Source: Plasmodium brasilianum (Eukaryota; Apicomplexa; Aconoidasida; Haemosporida; Plasmodiidae). From it: a stretch of 64,000 nucleotides of DNA. Below are positions 44,167 to 57,500 of the stretch, piece after piece; position 1 is the stretch's first letter; each line of letters opens with the position of its first letter. Where the stretch lies: assembly GCF_023973825.1 (NCBI RefSeq), contig NC_090115.1, positions 558,001-622,000 on the forward strand, written 5' to 3'. Below the pieces are notes generated by a model. That model did not search any database and was not told where the DNA came from. It saw nothing but the letters and a program-made list of their open reading frames with translations. The position numbers were made by a program, and so were the translations under genes.

Positions 44167-46386
44167 AACTTGAAATATTGTTGTACAAACTTTTCCACAT
44201 AAAAAGGGTAGCATTGTTAAAAAAGTTTACACAAAATGCAATAATGAAGGGGAAAAAAAAAAAAAAAAATTCAGTAAACAAATATTTAATACGAATGTGA
44301 AAAAGATACCTACTCATATACATTATTGGAAAAATAGACTCACCAAAATTTGAAAAGGGGGTTAACAAAATAGATTTGTAGATTGATACACACAAGTTTG
44401 TACGTTTGTTACCTCCCCCTATCCATGTACACGTTCACGTAAAAAAAAATTTAAGTAAAATGCGTAAAAATTGTACGCATATTAACATAGCATGCGTAAT
44501 GATGCGAATAAAAAAAGCTAAAATAGTGAATGCAAATAACGTTTGTGTGTACATGTCATTTTGTAATAAATTTACAAAGTAAAAGAATTAATAAAGGTTT
44601 TTTTGTTTTTTTCTTTTCTTTTGTTTTATTTTCTTTTAATCTGTATTTCATTGTAATTACAAGATCCTGTTGTTAATTTGATTTGTTGTGTCTATGTGTG
44701 CGCAAATAATTTTCTCCACCATATATTTGTAAAGTACAACTACTGTGAAGGTATTTTTGCTAATATATTTTAAATGTTGCAATGTTGTATTATGGTTGGT
44801 CGAAACTTGCAGCTTTAACAGTTTCATAAAATTCTTTTTAGTAACTTGCTTTTTATTTCCATTTACATGATCATCTACATGCATTTACATATTCATTTAC
44901 ACTTTTATTTTTCTTTTACATAAATTCTGTTAATATTTTTAGCAGTACTAAAAAATGAAGAAAGTGTATATATGAACGTTTGTAATAATTGCAAATGTAA
45001 AATATTTATAAATCAAAAGAAAATTTCACAAGGGTGTATATGTATATGTGCATATGTATTACATGTACAAATAAATATTTGTAACTACTTACGTATGAGC
45101 GTAAGCACTTATTTTTTATTACGTACTGTTATAACCGCTCTACAAAAATACAGTTAGTTTAGGACCGTTATTATTGTAAAAACGTCTCTAAAAATATTAA
45201 AAAGTAAAAGTGAAAAAAAAAAAAAAAAAAAGAGGAATGGAGCACGTGCCTCTTACAAAATATATATACATGTATTTAAGATGTTCGCGAAAATGATTTA
45301 AAAACTATATGAAAATTATTTGAAAATTATTTAAAAACTATATGAAAATTATTTGAAAATTATTTAAAAACTATATGAAAATTATTTGAAAATTATTTAA
45401 AAACTATATGAAAATTATTTAAAAACTATATGAAAATTATTTAAAAATTATATGAAAATTATTTGAAAATTATTTGAAAATTATTTAAAAACTATATGAA
45501 AATTATTTGAAAATTATTTAAAAACTATATGAAAATTATTTGAAAATTATTTAAAAACTATATGAAAATTATTTATAAACTATTTGAAAAATCTGCACGT
45601 GGGGAAATGAATGATACCTTTTCCGTAAAAATATGTGAAAAGGATTTGAGCGAAAATTAGATGATATTTTCATTAACCTTTTTTTCGGGTACCATATAAA
45701 TAAATATCTAAATGAATGAATGAAAAGAGAAAAAAATGGAATGACAGAGCAAAAATAAGAATGAATAAACGACGCACGAGGCAAATTCTTTTTTAACAGT
45801 GCGTACCATTAAGAGAATTTATATTTGAATTGTAACATCATTGCAATAGTAGTAAATTCGAATCGCTATAGTGCTAATTTTTATTGGTATATATAACTTC
45901 TGAATATTTTTTTTTTTTTTTTTTAAATATAATAAGTAACATGTGGTAAATATTTTCGCTTTCCACCCACTACAGATTTATACATTTTGCGACATACGTA
46001 GAGTTACACGGCTTCTTTTTTACAGTCGATTTAAAAGTTTTAACTGTACAAAACATGAACACGTATATACAAATGTTCATGCACGTATAATTGTGCACGT
46101 ACATGAGAAGTGGTAGCAGTAAGCACAGCATGCTCAACATACTCGTACCAACAGCTCATGTCCTATAAGCGCCTGAACAGATGAGGCACATGTAAGGGGT
46201 TTTATAAAACACTCGTCTTTTCTTTACCCATCTGTACATTTCTCATTTAATAAATTAATACATACGTGCATAAATGCGTACTTATATAAGTATGTACATA
46301 TGTACGGCTGTATGTATTCATGTACATATGTAAGCGCGCAAACTGCACGATGTACTTGTGCTTAGGACATTTGAAGCTGGGACATC
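44167..46386. other. spacer with a large minisatellite
   Basis: No gene recognised between the carboxypeptidase tail and the RBBP6-like gene. Besides the 45297-45590 repeat it holds poly(A) runs (44252, 45213, both strands) and a T run near 45908. Confidence 0.6.
45297..45590. repeat. minisatellite of AACTATATGAAAATTATTTG type
   Basis: About nine tandem units of 21 or 32 bp made of ACTATATGAAAATTATTT plus an optional GAAAATTATTT, so a higher-order repeat with variable unit length. Confidence 0.9.
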
Positions 46387-48915
46387 ATGTATATACAGTA
46401 CAGGCTTTTTAGTGAACACTCGCTGTGGAGGCTTCTAGAAATAAACAAGAATGAAAATTACATTTTAGTAAATGAATTAAAAAGCATTATTTGCAAACAG
46501 AGCAATATCAATTATAACAATAAGATTGATATATACTTTTCATTATACAAAGATGAAGAAGGTACGAATGAATATTTAAGCAGTAATAAATGTACTGAAA
46601 ATGAAATAAAATATTTGAATGCAGATGATAAGATTTATAATGGGACAAAAATTCTAGTTCATAGGGATGTTAAAAAAAAGAGTACGGTTACAGATATAAC
46701 ACATAAAGCTAAAAAAGAAATAATAATAAATGTAGAAGAAAAACAAAAAGTAAATATACCTACTGAATTTCTTTGCAAATTATGTAATCTTATATTAGTG
46801 GAATCTCATATTATTGTTTGTAATAATAATTGTGGTTATTCTGTGTGTAAGAGCTGTATTTTATTTTATATATTAAATACATTGATAGTACAAAATGAGA
46901 ACAGAGGGAACGTTATTGATGTGTCTCTGTTAAATAATAAGGGCACTGTTGTAAGATGCCCTATATGCAATGGAATTTTAAAGCATTGTATTTTAAATAA
47001 AAAAATGGAACAAACGTTAAAAAAATTACAGTATGAAAGAAGCGATATAGACGTGTTTAATATGAACGTGGAGGAGAGGAATAACAAGTTTATGAAGATT
47101 ATTGAGAAACTGAAAATAGAAAATTTTGACTACTCAAGTGTTAGTAGTAGTAGTGCAGTTAGTAGCAGTGTAGTTAGTAACGGTGCAGTTAACAACGGTG
47201 CAGTTAACAACGGTGCAGTTAACAACAGTACTACATGCAACCTATTTGACAGTGAGTTTTTCAAGATAATTAAAGAGAAATTTTTCTATTCAAATGCAAA
47301 TAAAAATATGAACGTGTCAGAAAAAAGTGAAGAAAATAAAATTTTCAATCACTTTCTTTATTTGATCGAAAGCAATAAATTAAATTGCATGAAGGAATAT
47401 AATATGATATACATCGACTGCGACAGTTGCATTTTCGATGCAATACAGAAGATGAACGTGAAATGTATATATGAGCAGATGCACATCAAGGGGAAAGAAG
47501 TAACACGGAAGTCGGAGCTAGACGCCTCGGGGGGGGTGCAGGTGAGTGGTGATTGTAGCGGAGGTGTTAGCGGAGATGTTAGCGGAGGTGTTAGCGGAGG
47601 TGTTAGCGGAGGTGTTAGCGGAGGTGTTAACGGCAGTAATGATGAACACGATGACAGTATGGGAAATATGAAACCCCACCTGAATAATTCGGCCACTTTT
47701 AACCGTATGGCAAATTCTACGCATGATGATTATGCAAAGGCTTGCGCAAAGGAAAAAGTAAAAGAGACAAGAACACGTCCATCTGGATACGATATACAAG
47801 GGAATAAAGAAAACGAAAGTGAAAAAAGGAGCAAAGGAAATACACAAAATGATACATGTAGTAATAACATAAATGGGGAAGGTGGTGGTGAAAATGAAAA
47901 CTCAACGGATGAAGTAAATGAAAAATTATATAATGAAAATAAAATATATATTATGCCTATGTCATTTGTCGGGGGGGAAACATCATATTCAATAATTGGT
48001 GTTTATTACATAAAAGATTTATTTACAACTGTTAGTGAAAAAAGTAATTGCAAAAATGAAGATACCATAAATAACAATGGAAGTAGCACAATTCAAAAGA
48101 GAAGATTGATTATACTTAATTTTTTGAAGAAATGGTTTATCGTTGAAAATAAAAATGATGATAATATTTTAGAAAAATTAAATTATGGTAATATATATCA
48201 AATTGAATATGTCAATAAGTACGAAAAGACATATTTTTTCCCAGCTAGAAAACAACCATTATATAATATTATTAATACTAAAAGACAAAAAGCTAAGAAA
48301 AAAAATAATATTGAAATTATTCTAGATTTAAAAAAATTCTGTGATGTTATATTGAATGTAGAAAATTACATTAAGTATGGTAGTAGACCTAACAACTATG
48401 AAATGAAAAATGTAGGTGCAACTGCTACTATCAGAACTGAGGATGATGGAAAGAAAAATTTTTCCCTATTAAGGGAAAAACCAGATAAAGATCTTTCCCT
48501 GAATAATGCCCAAGATAGTGATGTAAATACAAGAGTATGTGGAGAATGGAAAACGGAACAAGCCGCTTTTGTGCCCACGCCCCTTGTTAATGCTGCTGTG
48601 TGTAGTGGCCCCCCGTCCACAGGTGCCTTAACGAAACAAGACCAGTTTCAGGAGATTTACGAAATTCTGTATGACACGAAAATTGTACCTGTATCAATTA
48701 ATAAAAATTTTAATATACAGAATCCATACGCAGATTATTGTGCCCTACTACCCTTTTTAACAAAAGATGATTTTTTGCTCATTCGAAAATTACAGAGAAT
48801 TTATAAAGAAAAATACTTGAAGCAGTTGTATAAACATATTAAGGAAAATAATTTAAATATGACTATATTTTTTAATGCAGTTAATTCTGTTTTCTTCACA
48901 AGTTGTGATCAGTAG
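46387..48915 (+). CDS. RBBP6/Mpe1-like protein: DWNN domain plus C4C4 RING
   Basis: Single exon, 842 residues. Residues 1-95 fit the ubiquitin-like DWNN domain: IQYRLFSE start, ELKSIICKQ, EYL, and the closing TKILVHRDV that parallels SSVIVRRIP of RBBP6. A zinc-binding RING/U-box follows at about 128-200: C130, C133, C145/C149, C154, C157, C191, C194, with CGYSVCKSCI closely like the CGNSYCDECI of RBBP6. In that family the proteins are E3 ubiquitin ligases and parts of the mRNA 3'-end cleavage complex (Mpe1 in yeast). The CCHC zinc knuckle normally between DWNN and RING is not visible here. Repeats (NNGAV at about 270-280, GGVSG at about 385-415) and Asn/Ser inserts fill the middle. A later conserved-looking block (about 515-660, IYIMPMSFVGGETSYSIIGV) has no name I know. 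Domain calls are firm; the cellular role is inferred. Confidence 0.85.
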   Translation: MYIQYRLFSEHSLWRLLEINKNENYILVNELKSIICKQSNINYNNKIDIYFSLYKDEEGTNEYLSSNKCTENEIKYLNADDKIYNGTKILVHRDVKKKSTVTDITHKAKKEIIINVEEKQKVNIPTEFLCKLCNLILVESHIIVCNNNCGYSVCKSCILFYILNTLIVQNENRGNVIDVSLLNNKGTVVRCPICNGILKHCILNKKMEQTLKKLQYERSDIDVFNMNVEERNNKFMKIIEKLKIENFDYSSVSSSSAVSSSVVSNGAVNNGAVNNGAVNNSTTCNLFDSEFFKIIKEKFFYSNANKNMNVSEKSEENKIFNHFLYLIESNKLNCMKEYNMIYIDCDSCIFDAIQKMNVKCIYEQMHIKGKEVTRKSELDASGGVQVSGDCSGGVSGDVSGGVSGGVSGGVSGGVNGSNDEHDDSMGNMKPHLNNSATFNRMANSTHDDYAKACAKEKVKETRTRPSGYDIQGNKENESEKRSKGNTQNDTCSNNINGEGGGENENSTDEVNEKLYNENKIYIMPMSFVGGETSYSIIGVYYIKDLFTTVSEKSNCKNEDTINNNGSSTIQKRRLIILNFLKKWFIVENKNDDNILEKLNYGNIYQIEYVNKYEKTYFFPARKQPLYNIINTKRQKAKKKNNIEIILDLKKFCDVILNVENYIKYGSRPNNYEMKNVGATATIRTEDDGKKNFSLLREKPDKDLSLNNAQDSDVNTRVCGEWKTEQAAFVPTPLVNAAVCSGPPSTGALTKQDQFQEIYEILYDTKIVPVSINKNFNIQNPYADYCALLPFLTKDDFLLIRKLQRIYKEKYLKQLYKHIKENNLNMTIFFNAVNSVFFTSCDQ

Positions 48916-49786
48916 GGTTGGTCCCCTGCTGCTCGTGCAGAAATCCACGGGTAAAAAGTTACAGCATGATGTTATAATTAATCATATATCTGTTCGTAAA
49001 TCTTTGTGTGTAAGTATTTGCGCGTATATATGTAACTGCACAGATACACTCCACTGATGCACTATATCATCCATCATATCCTCACTAAAAGAAACATATT
49101 TGGAGTTTTATTTTCACAATATTTTGTTGTTCATATTATTAGTTATAACCGATTGTGCCCCTTCTGAAAAAAATATGTTAACCCCTAATTTGAGCAAGCT
49201 TGCATATCTTACTTTTTGCAAATTTAATTTTGTTTGGTTTTGTTTTACCGAAATTTCCTTTCCGTTTGTTTATCCTAGTATAATTTTGTTTATTTGATTC
49301 ATTTTAGTGCAATTTTTTTTTTTTTTTTTTTTGCTCAAACGAAACATATCGAATAAACGAAAAAATATTATCCCCTCCTTGAGCCCCGAATAGAGGTGGA
49401 GTTTTCTACCAATTTAGCTGAATGCCAAAAATTAGCAGGAGGAAAAATAACTCCCATATATATATATATATATAAATTATCTATATGCATATGGGCATTC
49501 ATGCTCATGTACACATATATACATAGGCCAACACGTCCACGTAGTTTTCGTTTGGATAAAAAGGAATACTGTTGTGGAAAAACTAAGCATGAGAGAAATG
49601 AAAAGGTCCTTTGCCAAAGCTCACATATTATGCACATATAAGAATGTTGTTTTTTGTAGTGACCTTTTTATGTATTTAGTAAAAAAAAATAATACCAAGT
49701 GTTAAATTACAATAAGAACATAAAACATGTGTTGTTATTTATTCGTTATATAACCAAAAATCGTAAACAAAAAGAAGAAAAAATAC

Positions 49787-49821
<35 letters not shown>

Positions 49822-50832
49822 ATAAAAAAAATAAATGTTATCACCTTTCACGGAAGTTCCTTTTTGCGAATTTATTAATTTTTTCTTTTTTATCATGTTC
49901 GATTTGTACTATTAGTATTTTTTTGTATCTTCGATATTTGTTTCATTTTAAACATTTTTTTGTTCTTGTTATTTTCTGCGCTTTAAATATATGTGGGCAT
50001 TTTCACTATATCTGTGCACTTCTAACATACACTTTTAGTATCTTCGTAAATTTTCATCATCTTTGGACTTGTAATTTTTTTTTTTTTTTAATGCTCTTCA
50101 GTGTTCACCTTAGCGTAATGCCCATCTTCTCCTCTTAAGCTAGTTGGTGCTTCTTCTCCTTGTGCTGCTTTTTGTTTTTTTGTTTTCATATATATTTCTG
50201 TGAAAATACTTTGCATTTTCTTCCTTTTACCAACCCCCTCTCCTTTTTTTAAGGTATATATTATAAACCTTTTTGAATAACCATTCTTTTGACTTTTCAC
50301 TTTTCACTTTTCATTTTTCTCTTTTCAAGTTTCACTTGTCACTTTTTACTTTCCATTTATCTGTAACATAGCTAATTTTTCTGTTTTTCAATTTAAAAAT
50401 TTTTTTGAATATACATTTTATTTTTTTAAAAAAGAAACACTATTACATTTATTATTACACCTATCTTTTTTCAAACGAATATTTTTTTTTTTTTTCCCAT
50501 TTATAAATAGGGCTTAATTCTACACATGCTTGTTAAGCGTTTTTAAATATTACAGTGCTATCATTACATATAAATACGTACACTCATATATACGTATACT
50601 AATATATATGAACACTAATATATATGTACACTAATATATATGTACACTCATTTATACGTACACTAATATATACGAACACTAATATATATGTACACTCATA
50701 TATACATATATACTTCCGTACGTACATATATATATGCATATATGTATATATATGTATTTACATATGAATGTATGTACATACATACGTACGTGCTTTTCGG
50801 TATAACAGTATCGCTTTAAGCTTTTGAAAAAA
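48916..50832. other. spacer upstream of the nucleoside transporter
   Basis: No supported gene. It contains T runs (49313, 50075, 50485), a TA microsatellite (49455-49475), a run of CACTTTTCATTTTT-like pyrimidine repeats (50290-50350) and a minisatellite at about 50575-50705. Confidence 0.6.
50575..50705. repeat. 17-bp-type minisatellite upstream of the transporter
   Basis: Seven or so copies of ACACTAATATATATGTAC, with CTCATATATACGTA variants, about 130 bp before the start codon. Confidence 0.85.
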
Positions 50833-52366
50833 ATGGATGAAGTAAAATTACTACCAGGTGAAGAAGGTAAAATAAGAGCCATCTTTTTTTTTATAGGATT
50901 ACTTTTAAGTTTACCATCGCATGTTATAGTTAACGTTTCTTTTTTAATAAATCATTTATATAATGAAGAAATATTTGTGATAGTGATGGGTATAGTTTCT
51001 GGATGTATGATAGTATCATCCCTTTTTCAGTTAACATTTGAAAGTACATCATTTAAAGCTATTATCATATTTAATTCTTTGAATACTCTTAATTTATTAG
51101 TTTTATTAGTACTCATATGTATATGCAAAGCGTCCAAATATTATGTATATTTTATATGTGGTATTATTGGACTATTTATTGGATACTTGTATTCAGCATG
51201 TACAAAATATTCGTTACTGATGCCGATAAAAGTAAATGGATATATGATTAGTGGTATTAGTTTTAGTGCTTTGTTTTTCTTTGTTATTAATTTGATTATG
51301 TCTTACTTTACTATAGAAGATGGAAATACGAAATCGTATTATAATGCTATATGCATGTCAATAGGCACCATTTTATTAATTGAATTCTGTATAATTGTAT
51401 ATATTATCTTTGTACAATTTAGCTCCCCTTACTTTATGAATCAACGACAAATAATAGAAGCATCTATGTGTAAAGGTGGAAACAAAGATTGTAGTAGTAC
51501 TAATAATAATAATACCACACAATTGAGCGAAGTGGAAAAAGGGAACAAGAAAAAAAAAAGCTCAAATATTATCAATAGTACTAGTGAAAAAGTAGACGAA
51601 TCCGTATCTATTATCACAATTTTGAAAAACAAATTTGTCAATTTAAAGAACATGTTTAATTGTACCAACATTTTTCATGGTGCTCAGCTAATCAGATATT
51701 ATTACACTTGCATTATACCCATATCCTTTTCCATTTTCATATCGTCTACAATATACCCGCACATGAGTAAGAGAAAATCTGCAATTTTGCGTGCTTAATG
51801 GAGCAGATGTTAATGTGTGTATGGGTGCATGTATATACTGGTGCATGTGTGTACGTTGTATTTGCTTTCGTCCTGTGCATACCTCTTTTCATTTATGTAC
51901 AAATACTTTTCAATTTTTTTTTTTTTTTTCCCCATTTACAGTTCCCAACAAGCTGAACAAGGGCGTATACCTTAAATATTTGTTCATGTTTTTATACCAG
52001 AGTAGCGACCTTATATTCAGTCTATTAGTGACAGTATATTTAACCGCATTTAACTTTTTCAAGCAAAAGTATGTAGTGATATTATGTTTGATCAGAGTTG
52101 TTTTATTAGGTTTAGCTCTTAAAATAAAAAACTTAAAAGAAGATGCATTTATGTATTCAAATTCTTTTGTATCATTGGTTATATTTATACTAGGGGCTAC
52201 AAACGGATCACTCATTAATATAAGCTATGCAAGAATACATGAATGTTTTGAAGAATCAGATAAAAAAGAAAAAAATATTGCCGTGTCATCTTCTTTTTGT
52301 GCTCTTTCTCTTTTAATGAGTTTCGCTTTAGCGCCTTGGTTTTGTCGCGCTATAATAAATTTATAA
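50833..52366 (+). CDS. NT4: equilibrative nucleoside transporter (ENT family), NT4-like
   Basis: Two exons, 50833..51766 and 51942..52366, 452 residues. The donor CACATGA/GTAAGA and acceptor CATTTACAG give a 175-bp phase-1 intron. I chose the ATG at 50833 because the open frame upstream of it has no other ATG. About ten hydrophobic helices are visible: six or seven in exon 1 (for example IRAIFFFIGLLLSLPSHVIV at about 13-32), a hydrophilic Asn/Lys/Ser-rich loop at about 205-275, then four in exon 2. This 6-7 + loop + 4 layout and the polytopic size match ENT/SLC29 carriers, which move purines and nucleosides that the parasite cannot make. The NT4 name rests on remembered position next to the carboxypeptidase and VPS51 loci; substrate is not deducible from the sequence. 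Confidence 0.8.
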
Positions 52367-52672
52367 AATCTATTTTATGGACCCATTGTCATTTTATCTA
52401 TGTATGTATGTACGTATACGCACGCGTGGATGTATTCACGCCTGCGCGCATTCACAACCAAGTATCAGCTTTTTTTTTTTTTTTTTTCCTTTTTTCCATC
52501 ACCTCAGGGAAGTTTTTTATGTTTTTAAATTGTTATATGTATATTTTTAATGCACATTTATTTTATATTTAAATTTTTTTATCTTTTAAAATGTTTACAC
52601 CATTGCTACATATATGTATGGGTATGCACATATGCACAAGCGTTTGTGTACATGTGTATGTGTACATGTACA

Positions 52673-52674
<2 letters not shown>

Positions 52675-52728
<54 letters not shown>
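52675..52728. repeat. TA dinucleotide microsatellite
   Basis: About 27 uninterrupted TA units, the longest such run in the window. Confidence 0.95.
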
Positions 52729-52735
<7 letters not shown>

Positions 52736-52885
52736 TTTTGTGACAGCAGCGAACTTAATTAACCATCTCTTCCTAGTTTTTCTTAGTCATATGTGATTTA
52801 ATTAAAAATGTATGTAAAACAAAAATATGTGCATTCAATTTGATCCTTGAAATGGTACAGTTAAGCCAGACAAAGAGTATACATA

Positions 52886-52985
52886 CAAATGTGGGTATAT
52901 AAATGTGGGTATATAAATGTGGGTATATGAATGTGGGTATATAAATGTAGGTATATGAATGTGGGTATATAAATGTGGGTATTTT
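52886..52985. repeat. 14-bp minisatellite
   Basis: Seven copies of AAATGTGGGTATAT, with GAATGTGGG and AAATGTAGG variants. Confidence 0.9.
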
Positions 52986-54509
52986 AATTGGGATATATGT
53001 ATATGTGTTTATATAAACGTGTGTACGTGCATATATGTAAGTGTATATGTACGTAAAAGTATAAAAAAGTAAGACTACAATTTTAAAGTTTTATTAGCAT
53101 TAAATATTCTGTGTTGTGGTATCCTGTCCTGTGCAGTTTTTTTTTTTTCTTTTTCCTTCTAATTTTTTGTGCGAATTTTATTATTATTTGAATTCCCCTA
53201 CTGAACTGTCATATATATTCCCATGGGCAGTGGTAATATATATATAGGAGAAAGGAAAAGGATGTTTACATTACGTACAAAATGAATATTGACCATATTC
53301 AATTAATTCACGATAACTATATAAAAACTTTAAGTGTATCGTATAGTGTACTGTAAAGAGTAAATTATTTGTCCGTTGAAAAATTATGATATTTGCTGTA
53401 TTTCCAATTTTTTATTTTTACAAGATATATTTAAAAGTTCCTCTTTTTTTTTTCTTTTTTTTTCTTTTTTTTTTAAAGTGCACACATTGGTCGTATAGAG
53501 ATCTAATAACAATGGTATGATGTCCATATAACAATCTCATAACAGTCGAAAAATAGTAGCACAATATAAATGTTGAGAATAGGGGTGAATTAATATATTT
53601 ATTATTATTTTTTTTTTTTTTACACATGTGGGATCCTTTTCATTTTTTTCTCGTTTCATATATGCGCACATTGACATACATATATACGTGTGTGCAACTG
53701 AAGATACAGGTATTTATTTGTGCATATATAAGCACAATTCTTGCCGCATACTGCTTAACATACTTGAAAAAGAGAAATACGTTTTTAGCAAATATAATAT
53801 TTTGAACAATTTTTCACAAAACTGAAAAACGTACAGCTATTTATGCATATATATATATATATATATATATATTGTATGTATGTTAATATATATCTATGTA
53901 TATACCCATTTACGTGTATGCGTGCCCTTTTTTTTTTATTTTGAAAATATATATATATGTGTATGTATGTATTTATATATGTATGAAGATGGCTTGTAAT
54001 AAGGCAAAAGTGAACAAATGGAGTGAACGCACTTCGGCATAATTTATGGCCCTATGTACGATGAAGCAAATAAACAGAATAACTGTTTAATGTATTATTT
54101 ATACGTGCTCAACATAAAATTATGCTTTCACATATGTATATGCATGTACGTACATACGTACTTATATATATGCTATTTTTTTAACAGTATATAAGGCTAC
54201 CCCGGAACCATCCATATTTGCCAAGTAATTTGCGGATAAAGCAAATGCATAATTTTCCCCCCTTAAAAAAAAGAAGCAGTATATATAGGCAATTGTTCAC
54301 TAGTGTGGCTAAGCGAAATATTCGAACTGCAAGCGCCGGGCTACCATCAATAACAAGTAAAACATGTTTTTACGTAAAAAAAAAGGAAAGCAGTAAATGG
54401 AAGAGGAAATGCTGCTTTTCTGCTCTGTTGTTAACTGCTTTTTTCTCTTGTTTTTAAAAAAGAGGTAAAAAAAAAAAAAGAGCAAAAGATAGTGCAAAAA
54501 TAAAGCAAA

Positions 54510-57500
54510 ATGAGTAACTATAACAAAAGCGATAGGAGAAAAAACGTGGGCTCCATATTATGCAGCTACTACAATTTAGAAAGGGAAAATAACTGCAATA
54601 GGAAGGAAAACCATATGAATAGTTTAAGTTACAAAGATCAAGTGACTAGAAATGATATAACAGATGAAGACAAGTATAGAAAATTAAAGACTGATAAAGG
54701 GAATACAAATGACATATCAAAAGAAATGAACAGTGAGGTATATATAGACGAACTGGATAAAAAAAGTTCTGAATTTAATGTTAATGATTATTTTAAAAAG
54801 TTATTAGAAAAGTCCAGTTTAGAAGAATTAATACACAAGTCCAAAAAAATCGAAAAGGAAATTAAACAGAATGATAGCTTTATGCAATCTTTAGTATATG
54901 AGAATTACAGTAAATTTATAGATGCTACTGATACGATAGTGCTTTTGAAAAAAAATTTTAAAAATGTAAAGGAAAAAATAAAAAATATAAATGATCATCT
55001 TACATATATTGATGATAATTCCAATTTGGTTAGTAGCAAAGTGTCAGAAAATTTTGAAAAAATTGAAAATTTAATACAAATAAAAAAACTGTTAAATGAT
55101 ATTAATATAATTATGAAAATACCCAAAAATATGTTCTCTTTAATTATTCAAAGGAAATACATAAACTCTTTGAAATTATTTATCGAAGCCGTTCCATTCT
55201 TTTATAAAAATCAACACTTTAGGGTTTTTCAAAATTTGTATTTAGACTGCGATAATTTAGCAAACATTGCTTGTTACATGTACTTAAAGGAATTGAAAGG
55301 GGGAAAAATTGATAGAGGAAAAGCTGAACATAGTAGAAAAAGTCTACAAGATGAAACAGGTTCACGGGAGGAAGATACAGAATTGGGTGAACAAGATGAA
55401 AAGGGAGAAAGGAACAACCCCATCTTTTTCGATAAAGACAATTTAGAAAATTCTTTTCATATACTTCATTCTCATGTTGGGTTAAGTGAGCAAATCGTGT
55501 CCTGTCTCTATTTAGTACTAGCATATGGGGAAGATAAAAAAAATGTAAGAAATATGTACATTCAGAATAGAATTATGGCATTAAGATATTTATTACAGAA
55601 CATATTTAGCCTGAACAATTACGTAAATTTCGGTGCGAAGGAGATGCCTTTGGCGGGTACAGCCCTGGGAAGAAGTAAACTACATAACGAGAGAAGTGGA
55701 AGTGGTAATGAAACGGTTAATGGCAATGAAAATGGAAACGACCATGAAAACATCCATGGAAGTAGCAGCAGCAATATCAAGGTGTACATTCGGGACGCGA
55801 ATGACGACACGTGCTCCAATGAACTGTACAATAAAATATTCGAAAACATTCTGGAGCTATCGTTTAAGTACTTGGTAAATTTCTTTTTTGGTGTCATTGA
55901 AAATTTTGAAGAGATTTTTCTAAGTGAAGGTTATTCTAATAATAAGGCAAGTACAGAGAAGATATTTTTTTTAAATGGAAAAGAAGTAAAACCGTCTGAG
56001 GCTATCCCATATATAACTGGTTTAATAAACAATCTTAACTTGAATATAAGAGAAAAAAGTCGAGAGCGAAAAATGGATGGAACAGCAGAACGGCTGTCAT
56101 CGACTCTTTTCCCTTCTTCATATGATCCCAATGCAAAATGGCTTCAACTTGAGGAGGAAGAGATATGTATGAGTTACAACCCTTTTAATAAAGTGAGATA
56201 CGATGATGTATTCAACTTGTGGGACACAGTAGTTGACGATGATGATAAGAAAATGATGGAATCATTAACAAAAAGCTTCTTTAATGTTTTACTAAAGTTA
56301 ACGGTTGACCTTATATATATGTTTAACCCACCCATACAACTAATTGTTCTTTCGCTAAACAAGTTAATAGTAAACGTAAAAAATTATGAGGCGCGCAAAA
56401 GTAGCGGTAGTAGTAGCAGCAGCAGTAGCTGCGTCAGTGGCAGTACCAGTGCATTGGTGATGATCCCATTTTTGAGTAGATTCATAAAGAAGACGTATTA
56501 CATAGTACTGAAGCTACGGTTTTATAATTTATGCTTTACGAATAATTTAAATCTCACGAACTTTTTAAATTTATGTAATAAGAAAGATTTAAATTATGTA
56601 TTAGATGATAAAAATGAACTGGGTCATAATGTTTTGTTGAGCCTTTGTCTAACGTTCATGGATTTATCGACATTTTATGAACAGGTACAGGTGGTAAATA
56701 CGCATTTTTATTTTAAAAATATAATAAATTTCGTTATTATTTATTTTATTTTTCTCACAAAATTTATAAATTCCTTTATATACCATTTCGTTTGTGTGTA
56801 TGATAGAAAAGATATGCGGTGTGACGAATCAAAAAGGGAGGAGGCAAATAAAGAACAGGTAGTAATAAATAATGTCCATGTGAAGGACTGTAATTATGAT
56901 GCACCTGTATGTAACAAAAGAAAAAAAAATATACAAAATGATGAGATGTGTAGTGAAGGGGATATCACTATTATTGAAAATAAGTGCATTAACATGAGTG
57001 AACATATGCGTATGAAATTTGTAAATGACAAGGATGAGGAGGAATTTTATATGAGTGATATATTAGTGGATGAATACTCAGATGACTCCTATGTAGATAA
57101 CGAAAAAAATACGATTAAGTACAAAAATATTTATTTAACTTCGTATGACTGTGATGGTGATGGGGCAAAAAGAGGGACTAGAGAAAAGGTCCCAAGTTGT
57201 TCGAAACACTTGTCCTATTACTTATATAATGGTATTCATATAAGTAATACTCCATTTCAAAATATCTTACGAAATACAAAAAAATATATGAAAATGGATT
57301 ATGAACAATTCTTTGAGCAAATTATAGAAAGGCAAAATTTCGAAGCAAAAAAAAATAAGAAGATCTACTTTTTGTTATCTCTAGTGAGCATATTTCAAAA
57401 TTTTAAAGAAGAAGGTATTTCTAAAATATTTAGTATAATTGTTGATATGTACAAAGAAGGTTACGCTTTGGTGAATGACAGAAGGAAAATATGTTTAAGT

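Larger units (their letters stand above)
52367..54509. other. spacer between transporter and VPS51
   Basis: No supported gene. It holds a pure TA microsatellite (about 52675-52728), a 14-bp minisatellite (52886-52985), another TA run (53848-53872) and T tracts. An open frame at 54218-54457 just upstream of VPS51 could be a uORF but lacks any recognisable feature. Confidence 0.6.

Noticed and set aside
54218..54457. 79-codon open frame before VPS51
   Set aside because: May be a uORF, but start context and composition give no support for a protein.
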